Assembly: GCA_028565635.1 (NCBI GenBank)
Contig: JAOXYB010044426.1
Coordinates: 1 to 12,517 of the forward strand
DNA: 12,517 bases
Reading direction: 5' to 3'
DNA from: Phoronis ovalis
Taxonomy: Eukaryota > Phoronida > Phoronidae
The translations under genes and the position numbers were made by a program. Below the pieces are notes generated by a model, which saw only the letters and a list, made by a program, of their open reading frames with translations, had not been told where the DNA came from and did no database searches. This document shows positions 8,701 through 12,517 of the stretch, one piece after another. Numbering within the stretch: position 1 is the stretch's first letter; the number at the start of each line of letters is the position of its first letter.

Positions 8701-11018
8701 TGATATGGATCCAAGACTTTAGACATGAAATAAAAAAATCGATCATAGTGGGTCTTATTATATAATTAGGCAGTATATGTAATTATGAAATGTGCATGTT
8801 GAGTTGAACACCATGCCTTTTATTTGATACAGTTCACCTGTTAAATATATGACACCAGTGAGTTTGTGTGTCGACATACTGTGCAATTTGTATTAAAGTT
8901 TGCTGTGGAGTCTTTCCTTTATGATAAAACATTGAATTACCAGAACAAACTTTTACAGTAAACAGAAATTTGGCAGATTATGCTAAAATCAATGATACAT
9001 TATTAAACATTAGTTTGGATTAATACTACATTACCTGGTTGTTTATTTTGAACAATCAGCTGTAGTTGATAAACCACTTCTTTCCTGTGTTCCATTTCTA
9101 CATCCGTTAAAGCCTGTGACTGGAAGATGTCTTCAAGAAGGGTGTCAAGTGCAACAATATGATTGGCCGTTGGGGCAGGCAAATTCTTAAGCAAATCATC
9201 TGCATCTCGTAACTAAAGCAATTAGGTATATAAACAGTGCTTTCATTTTGAATTGAGTGGTATCATTTTGATTTCTTTAGTATTATTTTGTTAAAAGGAT
9301 TTTTATGCATAAACTTTAGCCTAAAAGAAGTAAATTAATACACATGGAAAGCATTGCACCCAATTTTTCACATATGACTGGGATCCAATGACTTTTCGAC
9401 ATATTATAGTTTTGCATCAGCCAAACTTGTTAACTGTGCACACTAGTAATTAAATGAACCACAAATACACATAATAAAACTCAAATTTAAGCTTATTTAT
9501 AATATTTAACAGCTGTATTAAGCACAAACCTCTTTGAGTCTTAAGTGTCTGTCTCCTTTAATATGTTGTTGGCAGTGCTTTATATTATCACAGTGGTACT
9601 CGCATATCCGACAGAACAACCAAGCTTTTGGAAAGCGAGGATTTTTCTGAATATCAAAATAGTATACATTAAAAAGTACCTTGGAAATTTCAAATATGCC
9701 AGTAAACTGGTAATTGCAATTAGTATTTAACTAGTGGTGTTTATAAATTCTGGAATAAGCTAACAATTGGGATCACAACATTTGAAAAGATCAAATAATT
9801 AGTGACCTAGTTTTAAAATGCCAGATAATTTTGAGAGACCTGTTAATTAGCTATTCAATTTTCATCCCATCCTCCTCCAGTATTTACCTTATTACCAAAC
9901 AATCAGACTTGTAACTGAAATTTGATTCACATTCTTACACTAACTCTTCCCTCTGACTTTTAATGGAAAGTTCTTGTGCATCTGAACCAGTTTCAAAAAT
10001 CTTAAAAAACATAAAATATTACTTTTTTCAAAGGGAATATAAATTCTACTTCCAGTTTCCGTATTTCTTCTTTGGTTACTGGTTCATTCGTTAACTTCTT
10101 CAGATTCCCTGGAATTTACAATAAAAATAATTATAATAAATGTTGCATGAGATCTAAGTAAACAAAATAACCCAGTCACATAATTAACAGCATCTATTGC
10201 TGTATTGTATCTCTATAAAGTTTATAATTCGCTCGTACTTACATATTTTTCTAGTACTGTACATATAGAGAAAAATAGATAAACACATGCAGTTATAACT
10301 TCTTAAAAGTATGTGTATTGAACAAGTTATGTAACAAATTTAATTAAACTTAATCATGAAAAAACGGACATATTACAGTACCTGTAGGCTCACTACTTGA
10401 ATACTGTTGCAAAAACTCCTTGATTTCTTTAATGGTATTTTCATCAATCACTTGTTCCCCTTTTTGTTGCTTTCCACTTTTTTTCTCAGACTGTTTTACA
10501 AGATTTTGTGCAATTCGCATATTTGGAATGCATGAATCCATTAATTTACTTACACTAGTATCGTTGTTTTCATTTGCATGTGGCAGTGGTATTTTTTTAC
10601 TTTCCCGTTGTTTTTGTAGCTGCTGTTGTTTTACAGCATCTCTGTCTCTTTTCCCAGGTTTGTTTCTTTTTCCTGATTTATGATCTGAATATTCTTTCCT
10701 GTGCTCCTCATCTTGACTTCTTTGATTTTTATTTTGTTTACCAGTCAGGGATTGAGTGTCCAGAATGCCATGATTTAAGTCCGTCCCTGAAAAAGCAGCA
10801 TCCTGTCTGTACAGTTGGTCTGAAGGAGTGCAATCATTATTGGGTGGATTTCTTGATTTGTTTCTCGGGTTTTTTGATTTAGCTGAACCTTGTCTTGAAT
10901 TGTTTGGCTGATAGCTGTCTGAAGAGTTATTGCTGACAATATTTTTATCAGGTGAACTACCAAACAATAGACCTTTAATACCGGCTTCTATCTCAGATGT
11001 TGAAAGGTTTTCAGCCAT
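2574..11018 (-). CDS. TUT4/TUT7-like terminal uridylyltransferase, N-terminal half, 12 coding exons
   Basis: Gene-level entry. TUT4/TUT7 add uridines to RNA 3' ends (pre-let-7 with Lin28, poly(A)-short mRNAs) in the cytoplasm. The N-terminal half, called the Lin28-interacting module, is catalytically dead, and the C-terminal Cid1-like domain does the chemistry. Splicing the twelve exons listed below gives a frame with matching phases at every junction. Residues: 1-232 basic low-complexity region; 244-266 C2H2 finger; ~331-441 pseudo-nucleotidyltransferase with GSSVNGFGLKSSDVNID; ~442-590 PAP-associated region; ~590-845 acidic Ser/Asn-rich linker; 863-876 CCHC knuckle; 907-935 start of the catalytic domain. 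The frame closes at residue 962 if the last donor is ignored. Full-length vertebrate homologues are much longer (roughly 1,500-1,650 residues); their GS..DxD core, last knuckles and C-terminus are not found here. TUT4 and TUT7 arose from one ancestor in vertebrates, so no single symbol is given. Confidence 0.88.
2657..2743 (-). CDS. TUT4/7-like coding exon 12 (first helix of the catalytic domain), internal form
   Basis: 87 bases, residues 907-935 plus one base, if the donor CCAG|GTAATA is used. RDFEPTPSEVRKRNEIVLDL and ERFLHDLYP align with the human stretch FDELSPPCSEQHNREQILIGLEKF just before LCLFGSSKNGFG, so this is the lead helix of the active domain. The donor has T at +5 and is not strong. 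The GS-motif exon that should follow is not recognised anywhere in 1-2656 on this strand. Confidence 0.8.
2744..3761 (-). other. Intron between TUT coding exons 11 and 12
   Basis: About 1 kb of AT-rich sequence between a consensus GTGAGT donor (3761) and a TATTTGTAG acceptor. It has a short TA run near 3370-3382 and A/T homopolymers. No exon, RNA gene or clear mobile element was recognised. Confidence 0.6.
3762..3909 (-). CDS. TUT4/7-like coding exon 11 (CCHC zinc knuckle)
   Basis: 148 bases, residues 858-906 plus one base. PPVMCKICQMAGHLKQNC is a textbook C-x2-C-x4-H-x4-C knuckle, followed by PEENLPKLIPLPKMNSKYK. Human TUT4 has PPTIVCSICKKDGHSKNDCP and PLPPMTNRF at the same place. Such knuckles bind single-stranded RNA, often U-rich 3' ends. 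The acceptor is TTTTGTAG. The donor CTA|GTGAGT fits consensus and gives phase 1. Joining it to exon 12 yields an ungapped alignment with human over the junction. Confidence 0.92.
3910..5066 (-). other. Intron between TUT coding exons 10 and 11, carrying a minisatellite
   Basis: At 1,157 bp this is the longest intron resolved in the gene. It is AT-rich except for the six-copy 52 bp minisatellite at 4516-4827, which is clearly richer in G and C than its surroundings. Small + strand open frames across it are chance readings. No coding exon was recognised. Confidence 0.7.
4516..4827. repeat. 52 bp minisatellite, exactly six copies
   Basis: Copies start at 4516, 4568, 4620, 4672, 4724 and 4776. 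Each contains cttggttgttatgtggctg and acccgctggggtcaaacca. Differences are few: copy 2 has acatgg for atgtgg, and one base in the cacgag/catgag site reads C, C, T, C, T, C across copies 1-6. The near identity implies recent expansion or homogenisation. Because 52 is not a multiple of 3, the array does not encode a repeated peptide. Confidence 0.97.
5067..5950 (-). CDS. TUT4/7-like coding exon 10 (end of pseudo-domain and long acidic linker)
   Basis: The largest exon, 884 bases, residues 563-857. It opens with DPFSTKRNLTRSVSHG then FEYIYGRLRVAYKYFGIPQT, matching DPFSVKRNVARSL...YRYFACPQT of human TUT4, which closes the pseudo-domain. About 250 residues of acidic Ser/Asn/Asp-rich linker follow without recognised motifs, as in vertebrates where this part is also poorly conserved. 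The tail FNFLLNEDLSDSK leads directly into the knuckle. The acceptor is TTTTTTCAG and the donor AGTAAG|GTATGA, phase 0. The splice replaces an in-frame read of only one more residue before TGA. Confidence 0.92.
6198..6363 (-). CDS. TUT4/7-like coding exon 9 (PAP-associated region)
   Basis: 166 bases, residues 508-562 plus one base. LTVGELWVAIFKFYSLEFD matches the LGQLWLELLKFYTLDFALEEY block of human TUT4, and VCIRQHKYLTKEEKKWSNKK matches VCVRIQDILTRENKNWPKRR. This is the PAP/25A-associated region of the pseudo-domain. The acceptor is TTTTTTAG. The donor GAAG|GTACAAG leaves a G that completes Asp with the next exon, giving AVED-PFS like human IEDPFS. Confidence 0.9.
6647..6730 (-). CDS. TUT4/7-like coding exon 8
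   Basis: 28 codons, residues 480-507, phase 0 at both ends, between acceptor TTCCTCTAG and donor AATCTG|GTGAGA. It occupies the position of the divergent loop of human TUT4 around GSWIEGFDP..., and the similarity is weak (IVEGKNCWYNTDIDNL). The call rests mainly on position, phase and good splice signals. Confidence 0.72.
6731..7260 (-). other. Intron between TUT coding exons 7 and 8
   Basis: About 530 bp, AT-rich, between donor GTTAGA (7260) and acceptor TTCCTCTAG. A 65-codon - strand frame at 6941-7138 has no motif and no fit to the TUT alignment. Nothing else was recognised. Confidence 0.6.
7261..7374 (-). CDS. TUT4/7-like coding exon 7 (helical region after the pseudo-NTase)
   Basis: 38 codons, residues 442-479, phase 0 at both ends. 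YAFSLMVVCFLQQLDLPILP aligns with YCFALMVMFFLQQRKPPLLP of human TUT4, the central-domain helix typical of Cid1-like enzymes. It is too short to stand out as an open frame and was found by alignment. The acceptor is ATTTTTAG and the donor CATCAG|GTTAGA. Confidence 0.9.
7699..7889 (-). CDS. TUT4/7-like coding exon 6 (pseudo-NTase, third strand and helix)
   Basis: 191 bases, residues 378-441. Matches to human TUT4 include SDFSAKIPHIDVIC (SDFHAKVPVVVC), GLLCELSVGN (GLLCRVSAGN) and LGVAFRYWAK (LVLAFRYWAK). In active domains the position of E404 is the third catalytic Asp (GDIS). Glu here, with N352 in the previous exon, leaves two of three acidic positions altered, one of them conservatively. The acceptor is TTTTTACAG and the donor GCTAAG|GTGCGT, phase 0. 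Confidence 0.92.
8115..8255 (-). CDS. TUT4/7-like coding exon 5 (dead nucleotidyltransferase palm)
   Basis: 141 bases, residues 331-377, phase 1 in and out. It carries LYGSSVNGFGLKSSDVNIDV (337 onward). Active family members read GSS-KNGFGFRDSDLDI, with two metal-binding Asp as D-x-D. Here the second is Asn (D350-V-N352), the same change as in the vertebrate N-terminal pseudo-domain (SDVNID). Catalysis by this domain is therefore not expected. The acceptor is TTCTTCAG and the donor ATGTG|GTAAGA. Reading through the donor would give an unrelated tail. Confidence 0.92.
8256..9034 (-). other. Intron between TUT coding exons 4 and 5
   Basis: About 780 bp of AT-rich sequence between donor GTAATG and acceptor TTCTTCAG. 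No exon, repeat array or RNA gene was recognised on either strand. Confidence 0.6.
9035..9212 (-). CDS. TUT4/7-like coding exon 4 (helical lead-in to pseudo-NTase)
   Basis: 178 bases, residues 272-330 plus one base, between acceptor GCTTTAG and donor CAACCAG|GTAATG. NLPAPTANHIVALDTLLED matches the LPPPSPAHLAALSVAVIEL segment of human TUT4, and LTDVEMEHRKEVVYQLQLIV matches its ITDDDLRVRQEIVEEM helix. This is the alpha-helical entry to the first nucleotidyltransferase fold. Confidence 0.86.
9213..9529 (-). other. Intron between TUT coding exons 3 and 4
   Basis: A 317 bp AT-rich intron starting at the weak donor GTTTGT and ending at GCTTTAG. Nothing further was recognised. Confidence 0.6.
9530..9646 (-). 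CDS. TUT4/7-like coding exon 3 (C2H2 zinc finger)
   Basis: Exactly 39 codons, residues 233-271, phase 0 at both ends. It encodes FCRICEYHCDNIKHCQQH followed by IKGDRH, giving C-x2-C-x12-H-x5-H. The spacing is identical to the N-terminal finger of human TUT4 (CKLC...HKHIKEKRH), which helps bind RNA or Lin28. Two further Cys and two His lie between the metal ligands and might offer alternative ligands. The acceptor is GATATTCAG. The donor GTTTGT is weaker than usual. Confidence 0.88.
9647..10049 (-). other. Intron between TUT coding exons 2 and 3
   Basis: About 400 bp, AT-rich. The TUT frame stays open for a few codons past the donor at 10049 before a stop, but only splicing to the C2H2 exon preserves the alignment. 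Nothing else was recognised. Confidence 0.6.
10050..10108 (-). CDS. TUT4/7-like coding exon 2 (linker before the C2H2 finger)
   Basis: A 59-base exon, residues 213-232, between acceptor AATTCCAG and donor CTGGAA|GTAGAA. It encodes LTNEPVTKEEIRKLE, which lines up with the LTPEQRLGLKQAEERLE region of human TUT4. It enters in phase 1 and leaves in phase 0, fitting both neighbours. The donor is weak in sequence, but alignment on both sides supports it. Confidence 0.78.
10382..11018 (-). CDS. TUT4/7-like coding exon 1 (start Met, basic N-terminus)
   Basis: Residues 1-212 plus one base. The start chosen is ATG at 11018-11016 (MAENLSTSEIEAGIKG), which has A at -3 and G at +4. The frame is open further up only through a GTG and meets TAG at 11093-11091, so no upstream Met exists in it. 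The exon may begin at 11118 (TTTTTCAG acceptor, leaving a 5' UTR part) or at 11022 (TTTCTGCAG). The protein is rich in Ser, Asn, Gln and Lys, with basic runs near residues 117-145 and an amphipathic stretch ending EIKEFLQQYSSS. This disordered part has no catalytic motif, as in vertebrate TUT4. The donor is CTACAG|GTACTG, phase 1. Confidence 0.8.
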
Positions 11019-11118
11019 TATGCTGCAGAAAGATACAAAACCATTTATGCTGGGATGATTTTCCTGTGCACTGTCTAGTTGAGACACTAACTATAATTTG
11101 TACGCCAAAATCCTGGGT
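11019..11118 (-). other. TUT 5' untranslated part of coding exon 1
   Basis: The segment between acceptor TTGTTTTTCAG and the main ATG. The main frame has TAG at 11093-11091, so it is untranslated in that frame, while the upstream ORF coming from the leader exon runs through it. The second acceptor candidate at 11023-11024 would remove almost all of it and would still place the leader ORF out of frame with the main ATG. Confidence 0.55.
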
Positions 11119-11670
11119 CTGAAAAACAAGTGTAACATCTTGTACAAAGAAATGAAAGGAGATTACAGATCACACTGAATTTTTTATTATAATTATAAGC
11201 CTTTACAGGTAAGCTAAAGGGATGTAATCTATTCTGGTCCATGTTTAATCCGATAACAGAATATAATTAGACCACAGCAGAACAACAAATTCCTCCTTTT
11301 AAATATTATCAATGTTATTGATTTTACTTTCGGATTCATGATTTTACGCGGTTTCGTGCCGAATCAAATTCCTGATTTCACAGAGCGTTCATATCGGTAC
11401 TGAGTCAACATAGAATATGCAAATGAAACACGACGTTTAAGGTACATTTCATACTACTAATTATTGCTGGACACGATAAATTTATGCTTGCGGGCAATGC
11501 CGGCAGAATTGTATACAATTTACTGTGACCTTGATGATTTAGAAGTAGTGCACAGCGAATGAACTAAAACTATAAAACACTAAATGTGCAGCTATTTTTT
11601 GTTGAACCAGCATGATCCTAACTTGAACTTTGAAATATGTTGAATAGTTTGTTGAGTATTTTGAACGTAC
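11119..11670 (-). other. Probable 5' UTR intron of the TUT gene
   Basis: About 550 bp between donor GAGAG|GTACGT (11670) and acceptor TTTTTCAG. It contains no coding motif. It is the only good donor-acceptor pair linking the promoter-proximal exon to the start exon, but exon joining is inferred. Confidence 0.5.
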
Positions 11671-11754
11671 CTCTCTTGGTAGTCCTATTACACCAAAAAA
11701 GTAGGTATAGCGATAAAATAACTTGATAAAATCAGCACGAGTTTCCACAATCAT
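11671..11754 (-). CDS. Leader exon with upstream ORF (28 codons here, continues after splicing)
   Basis: From ATG at 11754 an open frame of exactly 28 codons (MIVETRADFIKLFYRYTYFF...LPRE) reaches the donor GAG|GTACGT in phase 0. Spliced to 11118, it runs 35 more codons and stops at TGA 11013-11011, overlapping the TUT start codon region by 8 nt (ATGGCTGA). It is therefore a 63-residue upstream ORF, not a TUT N-terminus. I do not recognise the peptide. It has a hydrophobic aromatic middle (FYRYTYFFGVIG) that could be a short membrane or mitochondrial segment. The ATG context has G at -3. The true 5' end of the exon is unknown. Confidence 0.45.
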
Positions 11755-11775
11755 TTCTTAGAATGTGAACTCGTT

Positions 11776-11789
11776 CAGTGCATTGTGGG
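11776..11789 (-). promoter_or_regulatory. ZNF143/Staf-type binding site
   Basis: The - strand reads CCCACAATGCACTG, fitting the CCCAYMATGCAYYG core known for ZNF143/Staf at every position. Just upstream on the same strand lies ACTAGTTC, reminiscent of the ACTACAATTC extension of the long form of this motif. Binding in this species is inferred from vertebrate knowledge. Confidence 0.55.
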
Positions 11790-11809
11790 GAACTAGTCGT
11801 CTTGTACGA

Positions 11810-11818
11810 TACTTCCGT
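11810..11818 (-). promoter_or_regulatory. ETS-family (GABP-like) site
   Basis: The - strand reads ACGGAAGTA, containing the ETS core GGAA in a favourable CGGAAGT setting. It sits ~20 bp from the ZNF143-type site, a spacing commonly seen in housekeeping promoters. The motif is short, so it counts mainly because of its place. Confidence 0.4.
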
Positions 11819-11997
11819 TACGTTCCCAAAGAAATCATCCATTTATGCAATGTTTTAACCTTTCTCAAATTATATTATCCAGGAAAACGCATTTAAATAA
11901 TTTTTCTATTATATAAAAGTTTATTTGCTTTGCTACATTAACAAACAACATAGTTTTACTTGAATCGCAGGCTTACCAGACGAAGTTGCCAGCAAAT

Positions 11998-12036
11998 ATG
12001 GAAGATTGGAAAGAAGCTTTTCTATGCTTGCGCTAA
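11998..12036 (+). other. Short upstream ORF before the REXO1-like start
   Basis: ATG at 11998 opens a 12-codon frame (MEDWKEAFLCLR) closed by TAA. A second minimal frame, ATG-ACT-TAG, lies at 12057-12065. If transcription starts upstream of these, both could lower translation of the REXO1-like start. Whether they are in the mRNA is unknown. Confidence 0.3.
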
Positions 12037-12093
12037 ATATAGCAGATATTTCAGAAATGACTTAGTTATATGTCTCCGCACTGCCTTATTACA

Positions 12094-12229
12094 ATGTTTC
12101 CCACATCTGGATTCTTTAGAGACTTAATTTGTCCTTTCTTTGCCAGTAGTATTTGCGAAAGGCCGTACTGTCATTTTCGCCATGCAAAACCTGAGGCGAA
12201 ACGAACGCAACATTCACATTGCCAACGGG
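12094..12229 (+). CDS. REXO1-like RNA exonuclease, first coding exon with CCCH finger (3' partial)
   Basis: The N-terminus of a protein of the REXO1 (RNA exonuclease 1 homologue) type. It reads MFPTSGFFRDLICPFF, then CERPYCHFRH. Human REXO1 begins MLRSTGFFRAIDCPYW and has RRPYCHFRH. The metal ligands are C13, C21, C26 and H30 (C-x7-C-x4-C-x3-H). The Met at 12094 is chosen over the in-frame Met at 12070 because it matches the family start and has A at -3. The exon ends after 45 codons plus one base at CGGG|GTAAGT, a consensus donor; the open frame beyond it (to 12302) is intron. REXO1 has a C-terminal DEDDh 3'-5' exonuclease domain, which would lie off the right edge. Other animal proteins with a similar N-terminal finger cannot be excluded. 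Confidence 0.72.
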
Positions 12230-12337
12230 GTAAGTTTAACTACAAGACTTTACAAACCGTGTTAAATGGACAGAAACATCGCTTTCAAAGTGCTATTTTG
12301 TGACATTGTAAAAATTAGACTTGACCAGGATAAACTT

Positions 12338-12455
12338 TAGTCCTAGCTTCATGGCCCTACTACCGTAGCGGTGTAGTGTCGGACTAGTAGTGTCCCCGGG
12401 GGGTAGTCCTAGCTTTATGACCCTACTATCTTGCCTACGACAACGTAGGGTCATA
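12338..12455. repeat. Direct and inverted repeats in the REXO1-like intron
   Basis: A 25 bp sequence (tagtcctagctttatgaccc and on) occurs at 12338-12362 and 12404-12428 with two mismatches. The second copy is followed by an inverted match of 11 of 11 bases (12416-12426 against 12445-12455), giving a hairpin with an 18-base loop. The block is more GC-rich than the surrounding intron. It may be part of a non-autonomous mobile element, but no target-site duplication or full terminal inverted repeats were identified. Confidence 0.6.
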
Positions 12456-12517
12456 GCCCAGGCCGTGCAAATATCAGTAGAAGTTGGTGTCTTTCAAAAA
12501 CACTCACCGTGTGTCAA

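Larger units (their letters stand above)
11755..12093. promoter_or_regulatory. Putative bidirectional promoter between TUT and REXO1-like genes
   Basis: The two genes point away from each other, with ~340 bp between their first likely ATGs. The first ~70 bp contain a Staf/ZNF143-type site and an ETS-type site, both frequent in vertebrate housekeeping and bidirectional promoters. No TATA box stands out at a fixed distance from either gene. Transcription starts are not visible in sequence. Confidence 0.55.

Noticed and set aside
10420-10882. Two overlapping + strand frames rich in Cys, Phe and Leu
   Set aside because: They are mirror readings of the Lys/Gln/Ser-rich TUT coding exon 1 on the other strand; the hydrophobic look comes from complementing those codons.
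12230-12302. Continuation of the REXO1-like frame past 12229
   Set aside because: A consensus GTAAGT donor ends the exon and the residues beyond have no likeness to the family.

Overview
The window is AT-rich animal nuclear DNA, most likely from an invertebrate. Coding exons are short and bounded by GT..AG introns. The proteins are animal families: a rhodopsin-class GPCR, a terminal uridylyltransferase of the TUT4/TUT7 (ZCCHC11/ZCCHC6) type and a REXO1-type RNA exonuclease. No bacterial operons, rRNA, tRNA, CRISPR arrays or transposase genes were seen. All homology calls rest on recognising motifs by eye; no search was run.

Layout from left to right. (1) 1-919: non-coding, with about nine decayed copies of a ~30 bp tandem repeat at 83-355. 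(2) 920-2002, + strand: the last exon of a GPCR, carrying a very long third intracellular loop, TM6, TM7 and the C-tail. Its earlier exons lie off the left edge. (3) 2488-11118, - strand: twelve coding exons, spliced here by hand, forming the N-terminal half of a TUT4/TUT7 orthologue. In order they give a Lys/Ser/Asn-rich N-terminus, a C2H2 finger, a pseudo-nucleotidyltransferase with its PAP-associated region, a long acidic linker, a CCHC knuckle and the first ~28 residues of the C-terminal catalytic domain. All internal exon phases agree, and the junctions fall where the human protein aligns without gaps or nearly so. (4) A 5' leader exon at 11671-11754 and a short shared promoter region follow. 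(5) 12094-12229, + strand: the first coding exon of a REXO1-like gene, with its CCCH finger.

The main puzzle is the end of the TUT gene. The last exon in the window stops just before the catalytic GS motif. If its donor is not used, the frame runs 28 further codons to a stop, followed 80 bp later by AATAAA, giving a closed 962-residue protein with Lin28-module-like parts but no catalytic core. No further TUT exon was found in the remaining 2.6 kb, which holds the oppositely oriented GPCR. The choice is between a short or alternatively polyadenylated TUT and a long intron that contains the GPCR exon.

The TUT and REXO1 genes are head to head, with about 340 bp between their first ATGs. That gap has a near-perfect ZNF143/Staf-type site and an ETS-type site, so two RNA 3'-end genes may share one promoter. 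The TUT leader also carries a 63-codon upstream ORF that overlaps the main start by 8 nt. A young 52 bp x 6 minisatellite lies in the intron between coding exons 10 and 11.
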